Positions 42,507 through 52,428 of a stretch of DNA of 58,783 nucleotides are shown in pieces. Position 1 is the first letter of the stretch, and every line of letters begins with the position of its first letter. The DNA lies in assembly GCA_027486585.1 (NCBI GenBank), contig JAIXOU010000074.1, forward strand, positions 1 through 58,783, in the 5' to 3' direction. Both the position numbers and the translations under genes were made by a program. The notes under the pieces were generated by a model. The model was not told where the DNA came from, ran no database searches, and worked only from the letters and a program-made list of their open reading frames with translations. This DNA comes from Verrucomicrobiaceae bacterium (lineage in GTDB: Bacteria; Verrucomicrobiota; Verrucomicrobiia; Verrucomicrobiales; Verrucomicrobiaceae).

Positions 42507-43748
42507 ATGGGCAAACACATCACCATCCTCGGCGCGGGCGTCATAGGTCTGAGCACGGCGCTTTATTGTGCTCGGCGCGGCATGAAGGTGACGGTCATCG
42601 ATCAAAAGCCACGTCAACGAGATGGTTGCTCGTTTGGCAATGCGGGCATGATCGTGCCGAGTCACTTCATCCCGCTGGCGGCACCGGGCATGGTCAAACT
42701 TGGCCTCAAATGGATGTGGAATCCGGAATCGCCTTTCTACATCAAACCGAGGTTGAATCTCGATTTAATGACGTGGGGCCTCGAATTCTGGAAAGCGGCT
42801 ACCAAAGATCGTGTGAATGCCGCCGCGCCTGTTTTACGAGATTTGAGCCTGCTGAGCCGCCAATGCTACGATGAGATCGGGCTCGACTTTGGCCTTGTGA
42901 AAAAGGGACTGCTCATGCTGTGCAAAAAACAGCAGGCGCTCGATGAAGAAGCGCACATGGCGGAGACGGCGAATGCGCTTGGCATCCCCGCGCAGGTGCT
43001 GGATGCGAAGGCGACTGCTGCGCTCGATCCGGCTGTGACGATGGATGTGTGCGGCAGTGTTTTTTTCCCAAAGGACTGCCATCTTGCACCTGGTCGCTTC
43101 ATCACGGCTGTTGAGGCGGAGTTATTGAAGCTCGGTGTCGAGATGCTTTGGGAGACGGAGGTGCGTGGTTTTAAAGTGGAAGGCGGGGATTTGAAAGCGG
43201 TCAGTACGTCAAAAGGTCAAGTCGAGAGCCAAGAGGTGGTGCTGTGTAGCGGTGTGTGGTCGGCGGAGATGGCAAAGGAGCTCGATCTGAAGCTGCCAAT
43301 GCAGGCGGGCAAAGGCTACACACTCACGCTCACCAATCCGAAGCAACTCCCCGAACTGTGCAGCATCTGCACGGAGGCGCGGCTCGCCGTGACCCCGATG
43401 GATGGGGCTCTCCGAGTCGGCGGAACGATGGAGATGGCGGGCACGGATGAATCCATCACGCCACGTCGAGTGCGTGGCATCACGAGAGCATTCCCCGACT
43501 ACTTCCCCGCCTTCAATGAATGTGACTTCGCCGATGTGAAGCCCTGGAGCGGCTTGCGGCCCGTTTCACCGGATGGCATGCCTTACATTGGCCGCACCCA
43601 GCGCTGGAAAAACCTCACCGTGGCCACCGGTCATGCGATGATGGGCTTGAGTCTTGCTCCCGCGACGGGCCGGATCATCGCCGATGTGCTCAGCGGTGAG
43701 AACTCGCCCGTTGCGCTGGAGTTGATGTCACCTGATCGTTTTGCATGA
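42507..43748 (+). CDS. FAD-dependent D-amino-acid oxidase/dehydrogenase, DadA-like (candidate D-hydroxyproline dehydrogenase)
   Basis: The protein has 413 residues from the ATG at 42507. The frame is open further upstream to 42417, but it only becomes protein-like at MGKHITILGAGVIGLSTALY, the FAD-binding Rossmann start. The DAO fold continues to the C-terminal GRTQRWKNLTVATGHAMMGLSLAPATG box. With the epimerase at 38422, a role in oxidising cis-4-hydroxy-D-proline to the pyrroline is likely. Its TGA overlaps the ATG of the ECF sigma gene (ATGA). Confidence 0.87.
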   Translation: MGKHITILGAGVIGLSTALYCARRGMKVTVIDQKPRQRDGCSFGNAGMIVPSHFIPLAAPGMVKLGLKWMWNPESPFYIKPRLNLDLMTWGLEFWKAATKDRVNAAAPVLRDLSLLSRQCYDEIGLDFGLVKKGLLMLCKKQQALDEEAHMAETANALGIPAQVLDAKATAALDPAVTMDVCGSVFFPKDCHLAPGRFITAVEAELLKLGVEMLWETEVRGFKVEGGDLKAVSTSKGQVESQEVVLCSGVWSAEMAKELDLKLPMQAGKGYTLTLTNPKQLPELCSICTEARLAVTPMDGALRVGGTMEMAGTDESITPRRVRGITRAFPDYFPAFNECDFADVKPWSGLRPVSPDGMPYIGRTQRWKNLTVATGHAMMGLSLAPATGRIIADVLSGENSPVALELMSPDRFA

Positions 43749-44449
43749 TCGATCACAGCTTTCACACCACGCGCTGGAGCCTCGTTTCGCAATTGCGGGC
43801 GTCGGGTGATGAATTGAGTTACCGCGTAGCGCTGGGGGAGCTCTGTCAGCGGAGCTGGTTTCCGATTTATGCGTATGTGCGGCGGGCGGGCATGAGCGCG
43901 GCGGACGCGGAAGATGCCACACAGGGCTTTTTTGAGTATCTGCTGACGCATGAGCTGATGGCGGAGGCACGGCGGGAGCGCGGGAGGTTTCGTTCGTTTC
44001 TACTTGGGTGCTTGAAGCACTTTCTTGGCAATGAATGGCAGAAGCGGCAGGCGAAGCGCCGCGGCGGGCATCTGGCGGCGGTGCATCTGGATGCGCTGGA
44101 GGCGGAGGAACGTTATCGCGTGGAGGTGGAGGCGCTGAGCACGAGCGACGAAGAGGTCTTCGATCAAAGCTGGGCGCATGGCATGTTGGACCGCGCGATG
44201 CAGCAGCTGCGTGCCGAGCAGCGGGACGAGGCACGCTTTGACCTGCTGGCACCGGCTTTGACGGGCACTGAAGATCGAGTCGCGCTGAGGCTGGCCACCG
44301 GCATGACTGAAAGCGCCCTCAAAGTAACCATCCACCGCCTGCGCAAACGCTTCCGCGAGCTGCTCCGCGCCGCCGTAGCCGAGACGGTGGAAAGCGAGGC
44401 GGAAGTGGATGCCGAACTGACCTATATGGTGGCGTGCTTGAGGCGCTGA
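43745..44449 (+). CDS. ECF-type RNA polymerase sigma factor
   Basis: The protein has 234 residues. Region 2 (AEDATQGFFEYLLTH), a long helical linker and region 4 (ESALKVTIHRLRKRFREL) are visible. The N-terminal TTRWSLVSQL is typical of the planctomycete/verrucomicrobial ECF class that is linked to Ser/Thr kinases. The start ATG overlaps the stop of the D-amino-acid oxidase gene, implying coupled translation. A kinase with an RDD tail follows, but a toxin-antitoxin pair lies between them. Confidence 0.9.
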   Translation: MIDHSFHTTRWSLVSQLRASGDELSYRVALGELCQRSWFPIYAYVRRAGMSAADAEDATQGFFEYLLTHELMAEARRERGRFRSFLLGCLKHFLGNEWQKRQAKRRGGHLAAVHLDALEAEERYRVEVEALSTSDEEVFDQSWAHGMLDRAMQQLRAEQRDEARFDLLAPALTGTEDRVALRLATGMTESALKVTIHRLRKRFRELLRAAVAETVESEAEVDAELTYMVACLRR

Positions 44450-44675
44450 GACCACAACTATGGTAAAAGTCTTCGAAGGTCAGTTCCACGCAAGACTCGT
44501 GAGCCTTTCTCAATCCACGAAAACCATGCCAAGATCCTCCACCTCTTCGGTCTCGACTTCCGCCTCACCGGCATGAATTCTGGGAAAGTTGGTGAAGGGG
44601 ATGATTGCGTGTCTGAAAGTGACAATCGAAGTCTAGCTTCTTGACCGATTCACGGAATCCGATGAGAATCCGTGC

Positions 44676-44942
44676 ATGACGTATTCTTCCACGCTCACCA
44701 CTAAGAACCAGACAACGCTGCCCAAGGCCATCGCCCTTTTGTTGGGCGTTAAGCCACAGGCTAAACTCTCATACGAGGTCACGGAAGAAGGCAAAGTGCT
44801 CCTCAGCGCCAAGTCGGCGACCTTCAAAGACATTATCGGTAGCTTTCCAAAGAAAAAGCCGCTCAAGCCATTCGCCATTAAAGATATGAGCAATGCCATT
44901 ACTGCAGGAGCCTCAAAACGCTTCAATAAGTCCGCGAAATGA
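44676..44942 (+). CDS. AbrB/SpoVT-type antitoxin
   Basis: The protein has 88 residues; the swapped-hairpin AbrB pattern (TLTTKNQTTLPKAIALLLGV, KLSYEVTEEGKVLL) gives the DNA-binding end and the tail would bind the toxin. Its stop overlaps the start of the PIN toxin (ATGA at 44939-44942), so the pair is translated together and probably autoregulated. The preceding 226 bp (44450-44675) hold no convincing gene; a reading frame with the words SIHENHAKILHLFGLDFRLTG is a possible fragment. Confidence 0.85.
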   Translation: MTYSSTLTTKNQTTLPKAIALLLGVKPQAKLSYEVTEEGKVLLSAKSATFKDIIGSFPKKKPLKPFAIKDMSNAITAGASKRFNKSAK

Positions 44943-45331
44943 CCGGCATCGATACAAACGTGCTTGTCCGCTACTTCGCGCAAGACGACGAGGCGCAGTT
45001 GCGCACAGTGCTGGCGATGGTAATGAAGAAAAACGCGACTTTCTTCGTGCCAGATCTTGTGCTTGTGGAGGTCGATTGGGTGCTCAGCACGCTCTACAAT
45101 TGGACGCCCGACGAAGTAGCCGAGGCGTTTGGTCGCCTGCTGACCGTTCACAACCTTATCTTCGAGGACGAAGGCCGTATTCACGGTGCGCTGCGTTCTT
45201 TGCGCCAAGGTGCCGACCTTTCCGACGAACTCATCGTGGATCGTTGTCGAGATATGGGCTGCAAGTCGCTGGCTTCCTTCGACAAAGGCATGATCAAACG
45301 TCATCGTGGCTTCGTGGTGACTCCTGCTTGA
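44939..45331 (+). CDS. vapC: PIN-domain toxin, VapC-like
   Basis: The protein has 130 residues. The acidic PIN quartet is present: Asp5 in GIDTNVLV, Glu44 in LVLVEVDW, Asp96 in LSDEL and Asp115 in SFDKG. VapC toxins are RNases neutralised by the upstream antitoxin. The pair splits an ECF sigma/kinase neighbourhood, suggesting a late insertion. Confidence 0.92.
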   Translation: MTGIDTNVLVRYFAQDDEAQLRTVLAMVMKKNATFFVPDLVLVEVDWVLSTLYNWTPDEVAEAFGRLLTVHNLIFEDEGRIHGALRSLRQGADLSDELIVDRCRDMGCKSLASFDKGMIKRHRGFVVTPA

Positions 45332-45490
45332 AGTTGGTTGGGATACAAACCTTGTAGATATTCCACGTCATGGAAGAAATGCGAGGTTTATGACGCGAAT
45401 GCCCCAGTCAGGCCTTTTCTCTACTTTTTCTGTAACCTGCCGCCGCAAACTCAAAAGGACTCTGGTGAACCCCGAAATCACATCCTCACC

Positions 45491-48432
45491 ATGAACTCCT
45501 CCACCTGCCCTGAATGCGGTGCGACGATGAAACCCGGCTCCACGCTCTGTTCGGCCTGCCTGCTCAGCTCGGGCAATGAAACGCTGCCGCTGCAGCCTGT
45601 GAGCACAGGCATTCCGACACTGCCGTGCGTGTTTGGCGGCTACCGTTTGATTAAAAACTTGGTCAGGGAGGAATGGGCATCGTTTATGAGGCAGAGGAAA
45701 TCGCCAGCGGCCGACGGCTCGCGCTGAAGGTGCTGAACCAAAGCCTCGATAACGAAGAGCAGCGCCAGCGATTCCTGCGCGAGGGCCGTCTCGCGGCGAC
45801 GATCGATCATCCGAGCAGCGTGTATGTTTTTGGCACGGAAGAGATCGATGGCGTGCCGGTGATCGCGATGGAGCTGGCGGAGGGCGGCACACTCCGCGAC
45901 GAACTAAAGCGCCGTGGCACCATGCCGGTGCGTGATGCGGTGGATGCCATCCTCGGCATCATCTATGGACTCGAAGCCGCTCACGCCAAGGGCGTGCTGC
46001 ATCGGGATATGAAGCCATCGAACTGCTTCGTCACGGGTGGAGGCAAAGCGATTGTTGGTGACTATGGGCTCTCCATTTCGCAGACCAACAATCCCGCCGC
46101 CAGCGAGCAACTCACGCGCAGTGGCATGATCATGGGCACACCTGCATTCTCGCCACCGGAGCAGCTTCGCGGTCAGCCGCTGGATCAAAGAGCGGACATC
46201 TATTCGACCGCTGGCACGCTGTATTACCTGCTCACAGGAAAGGCTCCGGTGGAACGCAACTCATCGGTGGAAACCGTGGCCGCTGTGCTGGAGAGAGTCA
46301 TTCCTAGCGTGCGCACGCTTCGTGAAGATGTCCCGGAAAATTTAGCGGCGGTGGTAGCCCGAAGCCTGTCAGCGAATCCGGCCAAGCGACCCGCGAACTA
46401 TGCGGAACTGCGGATGGAGTTGCTGCCCTTCAGCTCGGTGGCCAAGGAGCCAGCTCCGCTCGGGTTGCGTGTGATCGCTCACCTGTTGGACAGCCTGTTC
46501 ATCCTGTCGTTTTTCACGGGCATTTATTACATCCTCGCCCTGATCGGCGGGCCAATCTATGAAGTTTGGAATCAAGCGGAAGATCCCTCGAACTGGGTGG
46601 ACTATATCCAGCTTTCCATTGCCTTGATCAGCATCGCTGCTTACGCCCTGATGCAGACGCGCTGGGGAGCCACGCCTGGAATGATGTTGTGTCGGCAGCG
46701 GTTGCAGAGGCCCGGCGGCGAGCGTGCCTCATGGCGGCAATCACTGCTGCGCGAAGCGATCTTTGGGCTGCCTGGTATCATCGCGCTTTTTATTGTTTGC
46801 TGGATCGATTTGGCAGCATGGGCGGAAGGCAAGAACGTGGTGGTGGCGCTGCCATTCCTTGCGTTTGTTATGCTGCTGGGGCAGCCCCAGTTGCTGCTGT
46901 TCATTCCGGCCTTACGCCATCGTGAGCATGCCGCGTGGCATGATCAGGTGACTGGGCTGCGTGTGGTGCAGCAGGGCCTGGCTGCTCAGCGTCTGAGTGC
47001 CGCGGATACGTTGCCTTCGATCCCCGCCAGCTCACAGGACGAGTTGCATCCCTTTCAAGCGGGCACCGAACTGAGCCAAGGCCTCCGCTGTGGCTATGAT
47101 CCGGTTTTGCGCCGTCCAGTCCTGCTTCAGCATCGTGCGGGAGATGGGCCTTCATCTGTGCGTCGTGATTGCAGTCGCCCAGGTCGCCTGCGCTGGTTGC
47201 AGAGCGTGACGGACCCTGCGGGTCAGGTGTGGGATGCTTGGCAGGCTCCAGCAGGTTCGCCGTTGTCATCGCTGCTGCAAAAAACAGCCCCATCCTGGAG
47301 CAACGTTCTTTGTTGGCTTGATGATCTGGCTGAGGAGTTCGATGCGGCACAAAAGGATGGCACGATGCCCGAGTCGCTCTCGCTGGATCAAGTCTGGATC
47401 ACTTCAAACGGGCTGGCCATCCTTCTCGATCAACCTTGGCCGGGTTCACCAGCGAATGGGTTCACGACTTCCGATCCTCAGAAACTGCTGCACCATCTCG
47501 CTGCCCAAGTGCCCGACTCGGAGCGCCCAGTTCATGCCGATGCTTTGGTGAATGGCCTTTGCCATGGCACCTTTGATCGGATCAGTCATGTGTCTGGAAA
47601 CCTGAAATATCTCCGGCAAAAGAAGACGGCGGTGGATCGGGTCAAACGCATCGCCTGCACCACGGCCCCCATGCTGCTAGCAGGTCTTGGCTTCTTGACG
47701 GTTTACCTCCTTGCCCCGATCACCTATGAGCGCGAGTGGACGAGTCGGTTTCCGGGAATCCCACCACTGCCCGACGTTTTTCGGCTTCATCTGCAATTGC
47801 AGGCGGACCCCACAACCCACGCGCCGCTTATCTCCAGCATTCGGCAGCACATTGCCGGACACTACCACGCGACCCTCGTGAACGGTGAGTTAAAGGACAT
47901 GCCCGATGATGGCAGGGTGATCGCTATGGAGCAGACCTTGATCAAGATACTCAAAGAAGAAAGTGTCCCCGATGCCGCCACTCTAGCCATTGCTGACCGA
48001 GCGGTGCAGGCAGCCGTGGAGGCCATGCCACGGCGGGGTGTGCTTGCCGATTTCCCTCTAGCCAAAACCATCGCTGTAATCTCGCTCATCCTTCTCGCTC
48101 TGACAGCCTTGGTGCAGCTGGTCTGCATCATCGCCACGGGCTCGCCGCTGCTGATGTCACTCACAGGCATCGCTGCCGTCTCTGCTCAGCACCGACCTGC
48201 ATCGCGGCTACGCATGATCTGGCGCTGGGCCATCGGCTGGTCTGCGCTTTGGATGTCCGGCCTTGTCTTGATCATGCAAAACGTGTTCATGGGAAAGGAC
48301 GTCATCCGCCATCTGCCGGAGACCTGCATGATTTGGGTGCCCCTCCTTCTACTGCTGATGCTCATCGGCCTCACCTTTCCTCGCCGCAGTCTCCTGGATC
48401 GACTGGCGGGAACTTGGTTAGTGGCGCGATAA
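45491..48432 (+). pseudogene. Ser/Thr protein kinase with N-terminal zinc ribbon and RDD membrane domain, frameshifted
   Basis: The reading frame starts at the ATG at 45491 with a zinc ribbon (CPECGATM, CSACLLS) and reaches the glycine loop, where the frame shifts by -1 at the A5 run 45653-45657. Frame 0 runs into LVREEWASF and stops at 45727. A -1 shift gives YRLIKKLGQGGMGIVYEAEE, a perfect kinase loop, which continues through HRDMKPSNC, a DYG variant of DFG and PPEQ. An RDD-type membrane domain (about 46480-46970) and a C-terminal cytoplasmic part with two more hydrophobic helices follow. An A6-to-A5 deletion, a sequencing error or programmed slippage all fit. It would partner the ECF sigma factor upstream. 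Confidence 0.85.
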
Positions 48433-48456
48433 TGGGCTAGGTATGCTCGTTTCTAT

Positions 48457-50256
48457 ATGATGTTTCGTATTCTAACAACCACACTGTTCGTCCTGACGAC
48501 CCAACTTTTTGCTTTGGATCGTCCAAAGCTGCAAATCATCAACGCAGGTGAAAAGGCGTTGGAGTTATTCTGGATGGCTCCTGATGGCAAGCGTGTGCCC
48601 AATGGCAAGATCGAGCCGGGCAAGGATACTATTATCGGCACGACTTTGGGTCATCGGTTTGTCATCGTAGATGATGGGAAGGAAACGGAAGTCGTGAGTA
48701 AAGTGCCGGTGCAGGCTTTTCGCCATGATCCGAATGCCAAGGATGGAGTGCCTGCCTTTTACACCCAGGTCGTTCATGCGCAGGGCTACCCGATCTGTGG
48801 TTCGGAAAAAGTGAGCCCGTATGCGCTGAAGGAGGCTGCTTATCTGGCTGATCTCATGCTGGCAAAGCGACCGGATGTGCGGGAGGCGATGATCGCCAGT
48901 GGATCGCGTCTTTGCATCCTGGCGCATGACGAGTTCACGACCGATCAGCCTGAGTGGGCTTGGCTGGAAAAGGTGCCCGTGCCGGGCTTCGAAAGCATCT
49001 CGACCAAAGACTACCGCGATGCCCGTGCTCGTGGCATGGGCGGCAGTGCGACGGATCCGTTTTGCTCATGTGCGGAGGAAAACCTACTGGCTTATCATGG
49101 CGACCCATATTCTACCGAGTGCATTTTCATCCATGAATTCGCCCATAACATTCATTTGCGCGGATTGGCAAACGTCGATTCGACCTTTGATAGGCGGGTG
49201 AAATCTGCTTTTGATTTGGCGATGAAAGCTGGCCTATGGAAGGGCAAATACGCCAGCGTGAACCATCACGAATACTTCGCCGAGGGTGTGCAGAACTGGT
49301 TCGATAACAACCGCGAAAACGATCACGATCACAACCATGTCAACACACGCGCTGAGCTGCTCGCCTATGATCCAGGCCTCGCGGCGCTCTGTCGCGAAGT
49401 CTTCGGAGACACTGTGCTGAAATACACGAAGCCAACAACGCGGCTCACCGGACATCTTGCTGGCTATGATTCTACCAAAGCGCCGAAGTTTCAATGGCCT
49501 GAGAGGCTAGAGAAGGCCAGAGTAGCTATCCGTGAGGCAGCAAAAAAACGCTCGGATGCCGCACACAAAGTGGTTTCGGCTTCAGCCGAAAAGAAAGATG
49601 CTAAAGCCGCAGCCACCCTCCCTCAAACTCGCATCATCGCCGGGTGGACACTGCACATCAACGCAAAGATCGACCAAGCAGCTTTTGCTAAAGCCCTGCC
49701 ACTGCTCCAGGCACAGCTCGAAGAAATCATCCGCGTCGTTCCTGCAAATGCGGTGTCGGAATTGCAGAAGGTGCCGCTGTGGATCAATCCCGAATATCCA
49801 AAGGTGTCGCCACGCGCTGAGTTTCATCCCGACGCCGGATGGCTACAGAATAACGGACGCAATCCAGCGATGGCGAAAGGCGTTGAGTTCACCAACGTGC
49901 GCATTTTCGAAGCCGAAACGCGCCGCATGCCAAACTTTGCCCTGCATGAGTTAGCCCATGCTTATCACAATCGAACGGTGCGCATGAGCTTTAGCAATCT
50001 GGAGATCAAGAACGCTTACGAGACCGCCAAGTCTAGCGGTAAGTATGATCGTGTGGAGCGCAAAGACAGCGAGGGCCGCATCCACATGGACCGTGCCTAT
50101 GCGATGACGACAGCGCAGGAATATTTTGCTGAATGCACGGAGGCTTATTTCAGCCGCAATGACTTCTTTCCCTTCACAAGAGGGGAATTGAAGCTGCACG
50201 ACCCTGAAATGTTCGCGTTGCTGGAGAAACTTTGGGGTGTGAATTCGTCACCGTGA
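48457..50256 (+). CDS. Secreted protein with VHL beta-like domain and two HExxH metallopeptidase domains
   Basis: The protein has 599 residues with a signal peptide (residues 1-19). Residues about 24-75 align gap-free with the VHL beta domain, but only W39 and H66 of the five pocket residues match; the others are N49, T62 and F68. Two zinc-protease cores follow: HEFAH at 226-230 with Glu candidates at 272/276 (HHEYFAEG), and HELAH at 497-501 with Glu at 555/559 (QEYFAEC). The repeat of the same HExxH...EYFAE pattern suggests internal duplication of a gluzincin-like domain. It lies 24 bp after the kinase stop. Its substrate is unknown; a protein target is inferred from the metalloprotease motifs. 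Confidence 0.83.
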   Translation: MMFRILTTTLFVLTTQLFALDRPKLQIINAGEKALELFWMAPDGKRVPNGKIEPGKDTIIGTTLGHRFVIVDDGKETEVVSKVPVQAFRHDPNAKDGVPAFYTQVVHAQGYPICGSEKVSPYALKEAAYLADLMLAKRPDVREAMIASGSRLCILAHDEFTTDQPEWAWLEKVPVPGFESISTKDYRDARARGMGGSATDPFCSCAEENLLAYHGDPYSTECIFIHEFAHNIHLRGLANVDSTFDRRVKSAFDLAMKAGLWKGKYASVNHHEYFAEGVQNWFDNNRENDHDHNHVNTRAELLAYDPGLAALCREVFGDTVLKYTKPTTRLTGHLAGYDSTKAPKFQWPERLEKARVAIREAAKKRSDAAHKVVSASAEKKDAKAAATLPQTRIIAGWTLHINAKIDQAAFAKALPLLQAQLEEIIRVVPANAVSELQKVPLWINPEYPKVSPRAEFHPDAGWLQNNGRNPAMAKGVEFTNVRIFEAETRRMPNFALHELAHAYHNRTVRMSFSNLEIKNAYETAKSSGKYDRVERKDSEGRIHMDRAYAMTTAQEYFAECTEAYFSRNDFFPFTRGELKLHDPEMFALLEKLWGVNSSP

Positions 50257-50262
50257 AGGCCT

Positions 50263-52428
50263 TTACCGTGGGCTTACCTTTATCATTCCGGTGCTTCGTA
50301 GGGTCGGTTTCTTGGCGCTGGGAGCGCTGAAGTGGCCGATCATGCCTGTTCCATTCGGAGTGCGGATACCACGGAAGGTGACAGCGCGGGAGCGGCTGGT
50401 TTTGGTGGCAGGCATGGTCATACTGCCAGTGAGGATGCCTGTCTTTCTATTGAAGTTCAGTTTCACGCCACTTACCTTAGAACTGGCCATGGCTCTCATG
50501 CTGGTGCGCTGTACCGTGAGTGAGACTTCAGCGTCAGTCGGGACATCTTCACCGATGAGATCAAGCTGTGCATTGACGATGCTTTCTTCGAAACCCAGGA
50601 TGTTCAAACCAGCAGGCTCCAGAACATGGCGTGAGCCAATAACACCGGCATAGGTGACAAGTGGAATGCCTTCTGGGAAGGCACCACGATTCGTTGCAGA
50701 CTGAAACCATGTGAGCTCCCCTGCGGCGTCACCTTGGGCATTGATGAAAATTTGCCCGATGAGAGTGCTAGCACCACTGGAGTTGGGAATGATGAAATAG
50801 ACGGGGAGCGTGGCACCATACGGCATTTCGGAAAGCGTGGTCGCGAGACTAACCGGCGCGCTGCCATCAGGAGCCCAGACGGTGAGGGTAACGTTCCCCA
50901 GGGGAGAGATGCTAGCCGACAGAAAACCGGCACCTGCAGGCTGATTGGGGGCACTAGTGTTGTCGTTAACGAAGACGAGGTTGAGCCTCTGCTCACTGGC
51001 GTAGGGACTGGGGTCAGCAGCGCTGCGCACGGTGACGCGGGCTCCGTTGATTGGGGTGGAGTTGTTGTTGTCTGTTAAGTCGCCGGTGAAGCTCATGTAC
51101 GGCTGCGGGTTCATGGCGGAAAATTCATCATCAAGGGCGATTTGTCCGCGCACGGTCACCCCGGCGCGTGGTGGGTTGATGACGATTTCTCCTGTGTCTG
51201 AATCGAGGGTGACCGCCGAACTGGCGAACGGATAGCGAACGAGCTTGTGGATAAGAAAACCGCTGGTTTGTCCGCTGCGGCTGATTGTGAACCGGAGGCG
51301 GCCTCCGTTGTTGCCATTGAGCTCCTCGGAGCGCTGCACGACGTTGTCATACGTGCCGGCGAGGTTGGCAAAAGGGACCGCAGGCAAGACTGCGATGGAT
51401 ACATTTACTTCATTGGTAGTTGTGCCGTCTGGAAGAGTGGCTTTGAAAGTGGTAGCAAAGGTGCCCTCTTCAGTAGGACGGCCAACGAGGAAACCACTGC
51501 CAGGATGTTCTGTGTTTACCGTTAGGCCCGGGGGCAATCCGGTGGCGATAACGGTAAGCTGTTCTGATGAGCGATCACCGAACTCATCCTCAACAAAAAG
51601 AAAGGGTGCACGGTAGCCGAACGGAGCGTAGGCGACATTTTTCCGAATGGCTCCGGGTACGATGACTGACAAGATTTGTTGCGCTTTGTAGTCGGCTGGT
51701 AGCACTTCCAAGTTCGCCATTGTCTCGGCAATGGGCGCGCCATCTGGCCAAGTGAAGACAAGCCTCACAGTAAATTTACCCGCGACCTCAGGAGTGCCTT
51801 GAATCGAGTAGTAACCTTCAGATCCACTTGCTGCAATTGAGATGCCTGCTGGTAATCCTGACGCTTGAACCAGCACAGCGGCCCTCAGCAGCGACTGCTT
51901 CTGGCTGACAAGAAAGGCACCTGCATTTCCGACCTGAAGGCCTTGACGGAATCTGGACAGTCCCCAGGTCTGTGCCGTGTAGCTTTCATCCCGTGGATCA
52001 GTCACAAAAAAATTAACAGTCTCCTTCTCTGTGGTCAGTCCATCCGACATCGTTGCCTGAACTTGCACCGTGAACTGCCCCGCTTGAGTTGGCGTGCCTA
52101 CAAAACTTGGCAGGGAGAAAAAGCTGGAGCCTTGTTGTGCCAGTCGAAGGCCCGGCGGAAGATCGCCTGTGATCTGCACGGTGTGCGGTAGGCGATACCA
52201 AAAGTTATCGCCAGGACTCGGACGCAGGATACGAATTTGAGCATCCCATTGCTGGAGTTCTTCGCCCACTGTTAAGGTTGGGGGGAGTGCTACTTGGAGG
52301 CGATAAATCGGTGCCGCCTGAGCGCTAGTAGGTAGGGTTAGGAAAGTAACAAAACTAAGTAAAAGCGCGACTATGCAGAGAGCGAGGTGAGAACTCGCTG
52401 AATCATGGATGAGCTGTGATTTTTTCAT
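50263..52428 (-). CDS. Secreted protein with putative Ig (He_PIG-type) repeats
   Basis: The protein has 721 residues from the ATG at 52426-52428; the frame is open to 52494, but residues before the signal peptide (MKKSQLIHDSASSH, then hydrophobic) are unlikely. At least three cadherin-like Ig repeats of the GDLPPGL, SGLPAGI and TGLPPGL type are followed by a longer beta-rich C-terminal half. Such proteins are surface or secreted adhesin-like molecules in this phylum. No catalytic motif is seen. It converges with the metallopeptidase gene, leaving 6 bp between stops. Confidence 0.8.
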   Translation of the reverse strand: MKKSQLIHDSASSHLALCIVALLLSFVTFLTLPTSAQAAPIYRLQVALPPTLTVGEELQQWDAQIRILRPSPGDNFWYRLPHTVQITGDLPPGLRLAQQGSSFFSLPSFVGTPTQAGQFTVQVQATMSDGLTTEKETVNFFVTDPRDESYTAQTWGLSRFRQGLQVGNAGAFLVSQKQSLLRAAVLVQASGLPAGISIAASGSEGYYSIQGTPEVAGKFTVRLVFTWPDGAPIAETMANLEVLPADYKAQQILSVIVPGAIRKNVAYAPFGYRAPFLFVEDEFGDRSSEQLTVIATGLPPGLTVNTEHPGSGFLVGRPTEEGTFATTFKATLPDGTTTNEVNVSIAVLPAVPFANLAGTYDNVVQRSEELNGNNGGRLRFTISRSGQTSGFLIHKLVRYPFASSAVTLDSDTGEIVINPPRAGVTVRGQIALDDEFSAMNPQPYMSFTGDLTDNNNSTPINGARVTVRSAADPSPYASEQRLNLVFVNDNTSAPNQPAGAGFLSASISPLGNVTLTVWAPDGSAPVSLATTLSEMPYGATLPVYFIIPNSSGASTLIGQIFINAQGDAAGELTWFQSATNRGAFPEGIPLVTYAGVIGSRHVLEPAGLNILGFEESIVNAQLDLIGEDVPTDAEVSLTVQRTSMRAMASSKVSGVKLNFNRKTGILTGSMTMPATKTSRSRAVTFRGIRTPNGTGMIGHFSAPSAKKPTLRSTGMIKVSPR

